NCBI GenBank assembly: GCA_006226495.1
Contig: SBGU01000043.1
Span: 1 to 64,000, forward strand
Direction of reading: 5' to 3'
From: Alphaproteobacteria bacterium
GTDB taxonomy: Bacteria > Pseudomonadota > Alphaproteobacteria > Sphingomonadales > Kordiimonadaceae
Length of the DNA: 64,000 bases
Part shown: positions 43,300-52,526 of the stretch, in pieces
How positions within the stretch are numbered: position 1 is the stretch's first letter
Layout of the letters: each line of letters begins with the position of its first letter
Made by a program: the position numbers and the translations under genes
The notes under the pieces: generated by a model
Told to the model about the DNA's origin: nothing
Seen by the model: only the letters and a program-made list of their open reading frames with translations
The model's database searches: none

Positions 43300-44649
43300 A
43301 TGAAGTACGATTATGATCTGTTTGTCATCGGCGCAGGCTCGGGCGGTGTGCGCGCGAGCCGGATTGCCGCCAGCTATGGCGCGCGTGTTGCGGTGGCAGA
43401 AGAATACCGGGTCGGCGGCACCTGTGTGATCCGCGGCTGTGTACCCAAGAAGCTGATGGTCTATGCCTCGCATTTTTCCGAAGATTTCGAATCCGCCAAG
43501 GGCTTCGGCTGGACAGTGGGCGAAACCAGTTTCGACTGGACCAGTTTCATCGCCGCCAAGGATCGGGAGATCGACCGGCTGAACGGCCTTTATATCCAGA
43601 CCCTCAAGAATGCCGGGGTCGAGATTATCGATGGCCGCGCCACCATCACGGGGCCAAACCAGGTGCAGGTTGCCGGCAAGACGGTCAGCGCGAAACATGT
43701 TCTGATCGCCACCGGCGGCTGGCCCGACATGCCGGAGATACCGGGCATCGACCATGCCATCACGTCGAACGAAGCCTTCCATCTGGAAAGCCTGCCGGAC
43801 CATGTGGTCGTGGTCGGCGGCGGCTATATCGCCGTTGAATTCGCCGGCATCTTCAAGGGCATGGGCGCGGATGTGACCCTTCTGTACCGGGGCGAACAGA
43901 TTTTGCGTGGTTTTGACGACGACTTGCGGAACCGCCTTGCCGACGAAATGCGCAAAAAACATATCGATGTGCGCACCGAGACGAATGTGACTGCGATCGA
44001 AAAAACCGCAACCGGCGTGCGCCTGACCCTGACGGACGGCAGCCATCTGGACGCGGGTGCGGTGATGTATGCCACAGGCCGCAAGCCCAATACAAACGGC
44101 CTTGGCCTCGCCGAAGCCGGCGTGGCGCTGGATGATAACGGGGCCGTCATGGTTGACGGTTATGGCAAAACCAACATCGACAGCATCTATGCGGTGGGCG
44201 ACGTGACCGACCGTGTGGCCCTGACCCCGGTCGCGATCAAGGAAGGCCATGCCTTTGCCCTGACCGTGTTTGGCGGCACCCCCACATCGCCGGAGCATGA
44301 TGCCATCCCGACCGCCGTGTTTTCGCAGCCACCCATCGGCACTGTGGGGCTGACGGAAGCGGAAGCGAAGGAACAGTTTGGCGATGTTGCGGTTTATGTC
44401 TCGGATTTCCGGCCGATGAAACATACACTGGGGGGTGCCCCCGAACGGGCCTTCACCAAACTGGTGGTCGACAAGGTGACCGACCGGGTGCTGGGGGCCC
44501 ATATGATCGGCGCCGATGCCGGCGAGATCATCCAGGGTATCGGTATTGCCGTGAAGGCGGGGCTGACGAAGGCGCAGTTCGATGCCACCGTTGCGGTGCA
44601 TCCCTCAAGCGCCGAGGAATTTGTGCTGATGCGCACGCCGCGCGCCTGA
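43300..44649 (+). CDS. gor: Glutathione-disulfide reductase
   Basis: A 449-aa flavoprotein disulfide reductase. The FAD motif VIGAGSGGVRASRIAA (about 9-24), redox-active cysteines in GGTCVIRGCVPKKLM (about 39-53), a second nucleotide motif VVVVGGGYIAVEFAGI, YAVGDVTDR and the C-terminal HPSSAEEFVLMRTP with the catalytic His are all present; the last block distinguishes glutathione reductase from dihydrolipoamide and mercuric reductases. The ATG at 43300 is preceded by GGAAAGG; the longer frame has no such site. It reduces oxidised glutathione with NADPH, which Zwf could supply. The gap to korA is 188 bases with no clear gene. Confidence 0.94.
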   Translation: MKYDYDLFVIGAGSGGVRASRIAASYGARVAVAEEYRVGGTCVIRGCVPKKLMVYASHFSEDFESAKGFGWTVGETSFDWTSFIAAKDREIDRLNGLYIQTLKNAGVEIIDGRATITGPNQVQVAGKTVSAKHVLIATGGWPDMPEIPGIDHAITSNEAFHLESLPDHVVVVGGGYIAVEFAGIFKGMGADVTLLYRGEQILRGFDDDLRNRLADEMRKKHIDVRTETNVTAIEKTATGVRLTLTDGSHLDAGAVMYATGRKPNTNGLGLAEAGVALDDNGAVMVDGYGKTNIDSIYAVGDVTDRVALTPVAIKEGHAFALTVFGGTPTSPEHDAIPTAVFSQPPIGTVGLTEAEAKEQFGDVAVYVSDFRPMKHTLGGAPERAFTKLVVDKVTDRVLGAHMIGADAGEIIQGIGIAVKAGLTKAQFDATVAVHPSSAEEFVLMRTPRA

Positions 44650-44837
44650 TGGCATCGGGTGGAACAGAATAAGGTCTGGTCATGAGTTGGAATGATATTC
44701 CCGATTAGGCGCATATTGGCGCCGATATTGGAAAATGCATTCCGTGGTTTCGAGTAAAGCCCCTATTGAAAGCCGGGGCAGACAGGAGCAAAGTTGAAGA
44801 AGGCAGGGAAGGCTGCCTTCATGGTGAGGGGAAGAAG

Positions 44838-46688
44838 ATGGCGTCTGAAGTCCAGATACTCGAATCCGCCGTGGTACGCTTTGCCGGCGACAGTGGCGAT
44901 GGCATGCAGCTTACGGGCAGCCAGTTCACTACCTCGACCGCACTCAGCGGCAACGACCTTGCGACCTTCCCCGACTTTCCGGCCGAGATCAGGGCGCCGG
45001 CGGGCACCACCTTCGGGGTCTCGGCCTTCCAGATCAATTTTGGCGCCAAGGCCATCAAGACCGTGGGCGACCGGCCTGATGTGCTGGTGGCCATGAACCC
45101 CGCCGCCCTGAAGACCAACCTCAAGAACCTGCGCCCGGGCGGTTTGCTGGTCGTCGACAGCGGCAGTTTCACACCCCGGAATTTGCAGAAGGCCGGCTAT
45201 GACGCCAACCCGGTCGGCAGCCCGGGTTTGAAGGATTACCAGCTTGTGGAGCTGGATATCTCCAAAATGACGCTCGAGTCCGTCAAGGAATTCGGGCTTG
45301 GCAACAAGGAAGCCCTCAGGTGCAAGAATATGTGGACCCTGGGGCTGATGCTCTGGATGTTCAGCCGCAAGCGCGAACCGGTGATCGACTGGCTGAAGGC
45401 CAAGTTCGCCAAGGCGCCGGAACTGGCCGATGCCAACGTGGCGGCCCTGAATGCCGGCCACGCCTTCGGCGAAACCGCCGAACTGTCGGCCACCTTCAAA
45501 CGCTACCAGATCGGTGCCACCCACACGGACCCCGGCATATACCGCACGGTGACTGGCAGCCAGGCGCTCAGTTGGGGCATTGCGGCGGGGGGTGACCTGG
45601 CGGAGCTTGATATCGTGCTGGGCAGTTACCCGATCACGCCGGCGTCGCCCATCCTGCACGCGCTCTCGGGCATGAAAGACCTGGGCGTCATTACCTTCCA
45701 GGCGGAAGACGAGATTGCGGCGGTGTGCGCGGCCATCGGCGCGTCCTATGGCGGCGCGCTCGGTGTCACCAGCTCGTCCGGCCCCGGCATTGCCTTGAAG
45801 ACCGAAGCCCTGGGCCTTGCCATTTCAACCGAACTGCCGCTGGTGGTGATCAACAGCCAGCGGGGCGGCCCGTCCACCGGCCTGCCGACCAAAACCGAAC
45901 AGTCCGACCTTTATCAGGCCATTTATGGCCGGAACGGCGACGCGCCCCTGCCTGTGGTCGCGACCCGCAGCCCGGGCGACTGTTTTGAAGTGGCGATCGA
46001 GGCCTGCCGCCTTGCGGTCAAATATATGACCCCCGTGATCCTCTTGACCGACGGTTTCATCGCCAACGCCGCCGAGCCCTGGAAACTGCCGGACCTCGAT
46101 GCGCTTGAACCCTTCACGGTCGATTTTGCCACGGCACCCGACGACGGGTCGGAGTTCAACCCCTTCAGGCGGAATATGAAAACCCTTGCGCGCAACTGGG
46201 CCAAACCCGGCACGCCGGGCTGCGAACACCGGATCGGCGGCATCGAAAAAAGCTTCGACAGCGGCCATATTTCCTATGATCCCGAAAACCACCAGAAAAT
46301 GACCGACACCCGCATGAACAAGATCGCGGGCATCGCCAACGACATTCCGCTGCAAACGGTGGAGGACGGGGAAGAAACAGGCACCCTGGCCGTGGTCGGC
46401 TGGGGTTCGACCTACGGGCCGATTGCCGAGGCGGTCAAATGTGCGCGGGCCGACGGCATCAGGGTCAGCCATATCCATATCCGGTATCTGAACCCGTTCC
46501 CGCGCAACCTGGGCGATCTGCTCAAAGGCTTCGCCAAGGTGCTGGTGCCGGAAATGAACGCGGGCCAGCTCAAGACCGTGATCCGCGACAGATACCTGAT
46601 CGACGCAAAACCCCTGAACAAGGTCTCGGGCCTGCCGTTCAAGATCCAGGAAATCCTGGATGCCATCCGCGCCGAAACGGCCCAGTGA
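44838..46688 (+). CDS. korA: 2-oxoglutarate:ferredoxin oxidoreductase, alpha subunit (gamma-alpha fusion)
   Basis: A 616-aa subunit in which an N-terminal gamma domain (RFAGDSGDGMQLTGSQF, residues about 11-190) is fused to the alpha pyrimidine-binding domain (ALSWGIAAGGDLAELDIVLGSYPITPASPILH, about 235 onward) and a C-terminal transketolase-like domain. With KorB it decarboxylates 2-oxoglutarate to succinyl-CoA and reduces ferredoxin in the cytoplasm. The ATG at 44838 has GAGGGG six bases upstream; earlier in-frame codons to 44766 are less well placed. korB follows after 12 bases. A related 2-oxoacid:acceptor oxidoreductase activity is the alternative. The alpha-gamma fusion is the usual two-subunit form in aerobes. 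Confidence 0.92.
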   Translation: MASEVQILESAVVRFAGDSGDGMQLTGSQFTTSTALSGNDLATFPDFPAEIRAPAGTTFGVSAFQINFGAKAIKTVGDRPDVLVAMNPAALKTNLKNLRPGGLLVVDSGSFTPRNLQKAGYDANPVGSPGLKDYQLVELDISKMTLESVKEFGLGNKEALRCKNMWTLGLMLWMFSRKREPVIDWLKAKFAKAPELADANVAALNAGHAFGETAELSATFKRYQIGATHTDPGIYRTVTGSQALSWGIAAGGDLAELDIVLGSYPITPASPILHALSGMKDLGVITFQAEDEIAAVCAAIGASYGGALGVTSSSGPGIALKTEALGLAISTELPLVVINSQRGGPSTGLPTKTEQSDLYQAIYGRNGDAPLPVVATRSPGDCFEVAIEACRLAVKYMTPVILLTDGFIANAAEPWKLPDLDALEPFTVDFATAPDDGSEFNPFRRNMKTLARNWAKPGTPGCEHRIGGIEKSFDSGHISYDPENHQKMTDTRMNKIAGIANDIPLQTVEDGEETGTLAVVGWGSTYGPIAEAVKCARADGIRVSHIHIRYLNPFPRNLGDLLKGFAKVLVPEMNAGQLKTVIRDRYLIDAKPLNKVSGLPFKIQEILDAIRAETAQ

Positions 46689-46700
46689 GGGAGGCTCGCC

Positions 46701-47726
46701 ATGAATGACCTGAGCACACCGAAGACGGCCCTGACCATCAAGGATTTCACCAGCGACCAGGAAGTGCGCTGGTGCCCCGGCTGCGGGGACTATGCGATCC
46801 TGAAATGCATGCAGCGCACCCTGCCGGACCTGGGTGTGACACGCGAAAACACGGTGTTCGTGTCGGGCATCGGCTGTTCGAGCCGCTTCCCCTATTATAT
46901 GAACACATATGGGTTCCACACCATCCATGGCCGGGCGCCGGCGGTGGCCACCGGCCTCAAGCTCGCGAACCCGGACCTCGACGTCTGGCTGATCACCGGC
47001 GACGGCGACGGCCTGTCGATTGGCGGCAACCACCTGATGCATGCGCTGCGGCGCGATGTCGATATCAAGATCCTCTTGTTCAACAACAAGATTTATGGCC
47101 TGACCAAGGGGCAATATTCACCGACGTCGGATGTGGGCACACGCTCGCCCTCGACCCCGCAGGGTTCGGTCGATCCGTCGCTGAACCCCATCAGCTTTGC
47201 GCTGGGCTGCGGCGCACGCTTTGTTGCCCGCACGGTGGATACCGCACTCAAGCATATGCCCGGCATCTTCACCCGCGCGCATGGCTTCCGGGGCGCGTCC
47301 TTTGTTGAAATCCTGCAGAACTGTATCGTCTATAACGATGCGGTCTGGGCCGGCATCACCGACAAGGCATCGGCACCCGAACACCAGCTTCTTCTGGAGC
47401 ATGGCCGGAAAATGCTGTTCGGCAAGGACGGCAACAAGGGCATCCGCTTCAACCTGGACCGTTTCGCGCTCGAGGTCGTCACGGTGGGCGAAGACGGTAT
47501 CACCGAAGACGACATCCTGGTCCATGACGAAGGCAACCTGCAGCTTGCGCGCATGCTGGCCGAGCTGGGTGCCCATCCGGGTGAGCCGGTTGCGATGGGC
47601 GTGATCTATTCCCATGTGGCCGACCATACCTATTCGGACGCTGTTCTTGGCCAGATCAAGGCCCAGAAAGGCCGGCGCAGCCTGAAGGACATGATGTACG
47701 CCGGACAGACCTGGAAGGTGGAATAG
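46701..47726 (+). CDS. korB: 2-oxoglutarate:ferredoxin oxidoreductase, beta subunit
   Basis: A 341-aa thiamine-diphosphate-binding subunit. WCPGCGDYAILKCMQ (about 26-40) and the GIGCSSRFPYYM cysteine contribute to the Fe-S cluster. GDGDGLSIGGNHLMHALRR (about 97-115) with FNNKIYGLTKGQYSPTS forms the TPP site. It is cotranscribed with korA. Its stop is three bases from the end of the convergent dipeptidase gene. No ferredoxin gene is adjacent. Confidence 0.93.
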   Translation: MNDLSTPKTALTIKDFTSDQEVRWCPGCGDYAILKCMQRTLPDLGVTRENTVFVSGIGCSSRFPYYMNTYGFHTIHGRAPAVATGLKLANPDLDVWLITGDGDGLSIGGNHLMHALRRDVDIKILLFNNKIYGLTKGQYSPTSDVGTRSPSTPQGSVDPSLNPISFALGCGARFVARTVDTALKHMPGIFTRAHGFRGASFVEILQNCIVYNDAVWAGITDKASAPEHQLLLEHGRKMLFGKDGNKGIRFNLDRFALEVVTVGEDGITEDDILVHDEGNLQLARMLAELGAHPGEPVAMGVIYSHVADHTYSDAVLGQIKAQKGRRSLKDMMYAGQTWKVE

Positions 47727-47729
47727 GGC

Positions 47730-48914
47730 CTATTCCATCGGCAGCCAGCGCGCGAGGAAGGCGGCACTGTTGCCGCCCATCACCTTGGCGATGGTCGCAT
47801 GGTCCAGCCCTTGCCTGAGAAGCGCGTCGGTAAGCGCGGGCAGATCAGCGGGCGAAACCGCTTCCGGTACCGCACCATCCCAATCCGACCCCAAGGCGAT
47901 ATGATCCGGCCCCGCCAGCCGCACGCCATACGCAATGGTGGCGGCAATCGTATCCGGGTCCGTGCCACAGACCGCATCCTGCCACATGCCGATGGCGATC
48001 AGTCCGCCTTTGGCCGCGATGGTTTGCACCAGATCGTCCGGCAGGTTGCGGTCGCTTTTGCAGGTGCCCCTGAGGCCGGTGTGGGAAATCACCACCGGGC
48101 GCGTGGTCAGCGCCAGCGTGTCGCGCACGCTCTGTTCGGACGCATGCGCCACGTCGATGATCATGCCCAGGTCGTCCATGCGGTGGATCACCCCGTGGCC
48201 AAAGTCGCTGAGGCCCGCACCCGACTGGCCATGCAGAGAACCGCCGATTTCATTATCGAAAAAATGGGTCAGGCCGATCATGCGGAAGCCGGCGGCATAC
48301 AGGCGGTCCAGGTTCATCAGGTCGCCTTCCAGCGGGTGGCCGCCTTCGGCGCCCAGAAGCACGCCGATAGGGCCGCCATGTCCGGCTTTTGCCCGCGCGG
48401 CCATCAGGGCCTGCAGTTCCTTCTGGTTGCGGACCCACATCATGCCACCTTCCGACCGCGCCACAGCGTCATTCAGTTTAAGGGCCTGGTAAAGTGCGCG
48501 TTCCGTCAGGCTGTTCCAACTGGCGACCGGCCAGCCGCTGATAACGGAAACGGCCGTGATCATGTCGCTGTCGGACGGGTTGTCGCGCAGCTCAATTTTC
48601 CAGGGCACCTTGGTCACGGTCGTGAACATCTGCAGCGCCATGTTGCCGGCCTGCATGCTGGGCAGGGTCACATAACCGCGGTCGCTGGGTTGCGTCAGGT
48701 CCCGGTTCCACAATAGGGCATCGGCGTGCCAGTCCATCACGGTCAGGCCGCTGTGCAGCGCCTTGGCTTCATCCGATACCTTGTAGGGGGCGTGGGGCAC
48801 AGGCTTCAGGATTCTGGCCTCCAGCATCGGCGGCACGAACACCCGCGCGGCAACATAGACAGCTCCCAGCACCAGGCCGACGGCGGCCACGATCTTCAGT
48901 TTTCGATTTGCCAT
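47730..48914 (-). CDS. Membrane-anchored dipeptidase, peptidase family M19
   Basis: A 394-aa renal-dipeptidase-type zinc enzyme. The metal-binding set is complete: HAD in TVMDWHADAL (about 62-64), the bridging Glu in LLGAEGGHPLEGD, HAS in IIDVAHASEQS, SHTG and GSDWDGAVP. An N-terminal hydrophobic segment (LKIVAAVGLVLGAVYVAARVFV) is likely a signal anchor that places the catalytic domain in the periplasm. It hydrolyses dipeptides, possibly with D-residues. It lies downstream of the TonB receptor on the same strand, separated by a terminator, so it is probably independent. Confidence 0.92.
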   Translation of the reverse strand: MANRKLKIVAAVGLVLGAVYVAARVFVPPMLEARILKPVPHAPYKVSDEAKALHSGLTVMDWHADALLWNRDLTQPSDRGYVTLPSMQAGNMALQMFTTVTKVPWKIELRDNPSDSDMITAVSVISGWPVASWNSLTERALYQALKLNDAVARSEGGMMWVRNQKELQALMAARAKAGHGGPIGVLLGAEGGHPLEGDLMNLDRLYAAGFRMIGLTHFFDNEIGGSLHGQSGAGLSDFGHGVIHRMDDLGMIIDVAHASEQSVRDTLALTTRPVVISHTGLRGTCKSDRNLPDDLVQTIAAKGGLIAIGMWQDAVCGTDPDTIAATIAYGVRLAGPDHIALGSDWDGAVPEAVSPADLPALTDALLRQGLDHATIAKVMGGNSAAFLARWLPME

Positions 48915-48989
48915 ATATCCCCCTTGTTCCTCATGATTCCATATAGGGGCATTGCCGGCCCTGTCGACCTTTGGCCGGGCTGGCGGCCC

Positions 48990-49016
48990 AAAAAAAGGGG
49001 GCCGCGAACGGCCCCC
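48990..49016 (-). terminator. Rho-independent terminator after the second TonB receptor
   Basis: On the minus strand GGGGGCCG and CGGCCCCC (plus-strand arms 48997-49004 and 49009-49016) form a perfect stem with a four-base loop and run into seven Ts (48990-48996). It lies 26 bases after the receptor stop and upstream of the dipeptidase. Confidence 0.9.
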
Positions 49017-49042
49017 GGCGGGAAACTTGTTGTGCCAGCGCT

Positions 49043-51058
49043 TCAGAAGCTGGTGCGCAGGGTCAGGCGGATGTCGCGGCCCGGCAGGGTGACCTCCTCC
49101 TTGTTGAGCGCGATGGCATTGTGCTGTTCGCTGTTGGTCAGGTTATGGCCCACCAGCGCGATTTCCATATCGGGCATCGAAGCGAAGGGCCGCACGCCGA
49201 TGTTGGCATCGATCGAGACATAACCGTCGGTCGGCGTATCGCCCACCGGCACGTCATTCTGGGCGCCGGTATAGCGCACCATGAAGCCGGCATCGACCAC
49301 GGGGCTGTGCCAGTCAAGGCCGCCACCGATATGATAGGCCGGGATGCGCGGCAGGTCGCCGCCGCCATGCTTGAGGGTCGCGCGCACATAGTCGGCCAGG
49401 ATGATGGCATCCAGCCCGCCGCTGCCGGCTTCCCAGACATCGACGGTCAGCTTGCCTTCAAGGCCGCGGAACCAGGCGTCTTCGGCCTTGTAGAACATTT
49501 CCTTCAGGTCTTCGTCGCTGTCGGCGGCACAGTTGCCTTCTTCGTCACACAGGTTGCCGGTCAGTTCGCCATAGATGAAATTGTTGAAGGACACGGCCCA
49601 GGCGGCGCCTTCGAAATTCACCCGGCCCTTTTTGTAGCGGAGGGTCGCCTCCAGTGAATTGCCGCGCTCGATGCCCAGGTTCGGGTCCCCGGTTTCGTAG
49701 GTCAAGGGGCCTTCGTGCGCACCACGGGCATAAAGCTCGGTAATCGCCGGTGCCCGCGCGGTCGAGGCAGCGGTCAGGCCCAGCTTCAGGCTGTCCGTCA
49801 GGTCATAAAGCGCACCGACCGAGGCACTGAACGGCGTAAAGCTACGCTCAGTGGCCACATCCGACACCGGCGTGCCGTCGGCATCCACATGCTCGATACG
49901 GGCACCGAACTGCATGTTCACCCGGTCGCCCACCGGCATTTCGGTGAACAGGAACAGGGCGGCATTTTTGGTCAGGGTCGGCAGCAGATATTCTTCGCCT
50001 TCCCCGAAGGCCGCGAACTTGCGGTGCTGGAACTGCACACCGGCGGCAGCAGACGAGAAGGGGCCGATGGCGTCGAACAGGAACTCGGCGCGGGTGTCCC
50101 ATTCCTTGTCGGTGAAGGTGGAGCCGATGTCGCCGGTCTCGTTATCGATTTCGCTGTGTTTATAGTCGGCATAGCCGCCATCAAGGGTGATAGTCTTCAG
50201 GGCCCCCTTGTCGATGGCGAGGGATGAACTGAACAGGCCCTTGGTCTGTTGCATGTCGATATGGGCTTCTTCGCCCGGGATGCCGTAATTGGTGTCATAG
50301 TGCACGATGGCGGCGCCGACGCGGCTGTCGCCAAAGAAATAGGACGTGCCGAACGACGCACCGCCGCCATGGAAATAGGAATTTTCCATGGTGCCGCCGG
50401 GGATCTTGTAATCGCCGGTATGGCGATAGAAACCATCGGCATGGAAAGCCATCTGGCCGGTGGTGGCGTCCATCATGATCGAACCCTGGCCGGTGTCCGA
50501 ATTGCTGCCATAGCTGCCGCTCAGTTCACCTTCGAACGGTTCGTCGCCCAGTTCACGCGGCACGCGGTTGTTGATGGCGTTCACCACCCCGCCGATGGCC
50601 TGGCTGCCGTACCTGAGCGTTGCGGCACCGCGCACCACCTCGATCTCGCGGATCGACAGCGGGTCGATGGGCACGCCGTGATCGGGGCCGACCTCCGACA
50701 CATCGAAGCTGCCGATGCCGTCTTCAAGGATACGTACACGGTTGGCATCAAAACCCCGGATCACCGGGCGGCTGGCGCCGGCGGCGAAGCCCGTGCCCGT
50801 AACACCCGGGGTGTTTTTCAGCACGTCGGCGAGGTTCGAGCCGCCGGCTTTCAGGATATCGTCGCGGTTCACCTGGCCGACGATGGTGGCAAAACGGTCC
50901 GACGCACCGGCAATGGGCGAGGCGGTCACGACAATATCCTCGACATCATCGCCCTTCTTGGGCGGATGCTGCGCTTCCATGGCGGCATCATCTGCGATGG
51001 CGACGGGACTGAGGGTGGTGGTGGCCATAAGGGCGGCCAGAAGCATATATTTATTCAT
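49043..51058 (-). CDS. TonB-dependent receptor, probable metal (zinc/copper) type
   Basis: A 671-aa outer-membrane receptor. A signal peptide (ending near VAIADD) precedes the TonB-box-like DVEDIVVTASP (about 38-48) and a plug with LADVLKNTPGV, RPVIRGFDANRVRILEDGIGSFDVSEVGPDHGVPIDPLSIREIEVVRG. The barrel ends DIRLTLRTSF. The plug wording, in particular DVSEVGPDHGVPIDPL, resembles ZnuD-like receptors. The ATG at 51058 has a GGGAG site; the frame open to 51127 has none. The small CPLC-containing protein directly upstream supports a metal role. A siderophore or cobalamin ligand cannot be excluded. Confidence 0.88.
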   Translation of the reverse strand: MNKYMLLAALMATTTLSPVAIADDAAMEAQHPPKKGDDVEDIVVTASPIAGASDRFATIVGQVNRDDILKAGGSNLADVLKNTPGVTGTGFAAGASRPVIRGFDANRVRILEDGIGSFDVSEVGPDHGVPIDPLSIREIEVVRGAATLRYGSQAIGGVVNAINNRVPRELGDEPFEGELSGSYGSNSDTGQGSIMMDATTGQMAFHADGFYRHTGDYKIPGGTMENSYFHGGGASFGTSYFFGDSRVGAAIVHYDTNYGIPGEEAHIDMQQTKGLFSSSLAIDKGALKTITLDGGYADYKHSEIDNETGDIGSTFTDKEWDTRAEFLFDAIGPFSSAAAGVQFQHRKFAAFGEGEEYLLPTLTKNAALFLFTEMPVGDRVNMQFGARIEHVDADGTPVSDVATERSFTPFSASVGALYDLTDSLKLGLTAASTARAPAITELYARGAHEGPLTYETGDPNLGIERGNSLEATLRYKKGRVNFEGAAWAVSFNNFIYGELTGNLCDEEGNCAADSDEDLKEMFYKAEDAWFRGLEGKLTVDVWEAGSGGLDAIILADYVRATLKHGGGDLPRIPAYHIGGGLDWHSPVVDAGFMVRYTGAQNDVPVGDTPTDGYVSIDANIGVRPFASMPDMEIALVGHNLTNSEQHNAIALNKEEVTLPGRDIRLTLRTSF

Positions 51059-51180
51059 GAGCTGCGCTCCCTGAGAAACTTGAGACAGAGCCGGCAGATT
51101 GGGGCCGGCATGCCAAACACTGCTCACCCCGCCCGCAGTTGCGGATTGGGGTCAGCCGGCTGGCTTCAAAAAGGTCGGTC

Positions 51181-51570
51181 TCAGGCTTTCGGGGGTGCGC
51201 GGCCGCGCCAGATGTGCCCGGGGGCGGCCAGGTGTGCGGCCAGAACACGCGGCGGCAGGTCGGCATGGTACAGCGATGCAGCCGGGATCGGCAGGCTGGC
51301 GGTCGGCGGTGTCAGGTAGGCGCCGGCGGCCGCGATGCTTTGGCAAAGCGGGCAGTTGGACCCGTGCGCGGGCCCCGGAACCTTGTCGCCGCCCATGCCG
51401 TTGTTGATGGCCTCGAGCTGCGGGGCGATCTCGTGCGTCTGCACAAGGTAGGCCTGGGTCGCAAACGAGAGGAAGGTCAGGAGCGCAAGGCCCGCCCACA
51501 GGCGCACAAAAAGACGCTGCCGCGCAGTCATGCGCGCCACCGGCCTGTCCGCCTGTCGGAAGAATCCCAC
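51181..51570 (-). CDS. Small DUF2946-like protein with a CPLC motif
   Basis: A 129-aa protein with one N-terminal hydrophobic helix (RLFVRLWAGLALLTFLSFATQAYLV) and a conserved-looking GSNCPLCQSI motif near residue 72, then a Pro/Ala-rich C-terminus. This layout matches DUF2946-type proteins, often found beside TonB receptors and copper or zinc genes. I keep the GTG start at 51570, which has AGGAG ten bases upstream; an ATG at 51531 is the alternative. It is transcribed toward the receptor 122 bases downstream. The two cysteines could bind metal. Confidence 0.7.
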   Translation of the reverse strand: MGFFRQADRPVARMTARQRLFVRLWAGLALLTFLSFATQAYLVQTHEIAPQLEAINNGMGGDKVPGPAHGSNCPLCQSIAAAGAYLTPPTASLPIPAASLYHADLPPRVLAAHLAAPGHIWRGRAPPKA

Positions 51571-51675
51571 CTGATCAATACTCCTGTCCTGTCAGTGCTA
51601 TGAAATAACAATACCGCTGCGTTGAAAAGCAGTTTCTTGCGGCAGGCCGTGCAGGAAGCGCGACGAAGCGTGGGC

Positions 51676-52374
51676 TCAGTCCTTCACGCCGTCATGCATG
51701 CGGATGCGGGCCAGGAAGGTGGAAAGCGCGGTTTCTTCCGTATCCACAAAGGTTTCGCCTGTGGGCGCCGCGTCCTTCATGCGGTCCAGCCGGAAGGAGC
51801 GGAAGTCGTTCCGAAGCTCGCACCATGACGGCATCACCCACGCAGGCGCGAACAGCGCCAAAGCGAGCGGCCGCACCGTGCGTTCGGAATAGGCACCGGA
51901 TTCGTCACCGTAGCGGATGAACAGTTTCTGTTTTTGCCGGATGGCGGTGCGCACCAGCGAAAACTGCACGACCTCCGCCGGGCGGAAGCGCGACGGCGGT
52001 GAAAACAAGGCGGTGCCGGCGAACAGCTCGCGGTCCCGGTCGCTCAGCACATTCTTGATCTTGGTCACCAGGTTGCGCGCCGCCCTGGCCATGTCGTCGT
52101 CGGTCCAGCTCGATACCATCGCCGCACCCAGCATCAAGGCCTCAAGTTCCGAAACGTCGAAGTTCATCGGCGGCAGGTAATAGCTTTTGTCCAGCATGTA
52201 ACCGACCCCGGCCTCGCCCGAAATCGGCACGCCCGAGACAATCAGGTCCTGGATGTCGCGGTAGATGGTGCGCACGCTGACTTCATATTCGTCGGCCAAA
52301 TCCTGTGCGGTCACCACCATGCGGCGGCTTCTGAGGTAGGTCACGATATTGTACAGGCGGTCTGCGCGTCTCAT
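51676..52374 (-). CDS. YafY-type transcriptional regulator (HTH_11 plus WYL domain)
   Basis: A 232-aa regulator. The N-terminal HTH (MVVTAQDLADEYEVSVRTIYRDIQDL, residues about 19-44) and GVPISGEAGVGYML wing are classic for the YafY/DeoR-like group. A WYL domain follows (KLFIRYGDESGAYSERTVRPLALALFAPAWVMPSWCELRNDFRSFRLDRM), here with AWV instead of WYL at the name-giving position. It lies upstream of the small protein and receptor on the same strand (gap 105 bases). A TGACA/TGTCA palindrome just upstream of its own start suggests autoregulation. Confidence 0.88.
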   Translation of the reverse strand: MRRADRLYNIVTYLRSRRMVVTAQDLADEYEVSVRTIYRDIQDLIVSGVPISGEAGVGYMLDKSYYLPPMNFDVSELEALMLGAAMVSSWTDDDMARAARNLVTKIKNVLSDRDRELFAGTALFSPPSRFRPAEVVQFSLVRTAIRQKQKLFIRYGDESGAYSERTVRPLALALFAPAWVMPSWCELRNDFRSFRLDRMKDAAPTGETFVDTEETALSTFLARIRMHDGVKD

Positions 52375-52396
52375 GGCACCAGTCTAATCATCACTC

Positions 52397-52413
52397 CTGA
52401 CAGTTATTGTCAG
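52397..52413. promoter_or_regulatory. Palindromic operator candidate upstream of the WYL regulator
   Basis: CTGACAGTTATTGTCAG is a 17-bp perfect palindrome in its six-base arms, 23 bases upstream of the regulator ATG. A TATAAA (52425-52430) lies 11 bases beyond. It may serve the regulator gene, a plus-strand transcript, or both. Confidence 0.55.
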
Positions 52414-52494
52414 TATGGTGCGACTATAAAGACCTCAGGCCGGTCCGCATACCCCTGGTACCGGCCTATCTTTCTTTACCCGAGAAACGACTGC

Positions 52495-52526
52495 GAGGGG
52501 GGCCATCAGTGCCCCCTCCTTTTTTC
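52495..52526 (+). terminator. Orphan plus-strand intrinsic terminator
   Basis: A GAGGGGGGC arm (52495-52503) pairs with GCCCCCTC (52511-52518) with one bulged G, and a T-run follows. No plus-strand gene lies upstream; the nearest is over 4 kb away. It may end a small RNA starting near 52430 or act as an attenuator ahead of the sugar-dehydrogenase gene 75 bases downstream. Confidence 0.6.

Noticed and set aside
44690-44707. Mini-ORF of eight codons ahead of korA
   Set aside because: It lacks a convincing ribosome binding site and has no repeated regulatory codons; nothing suggests a leader peptide.
51571-51620. Possible Zur or Fur box upstream of the small CPLC protein
   Set aside because: GTTATTTCAT-like AT-rich sequence is present but no clear palindrome could be drawn, so it is not listed as a site.
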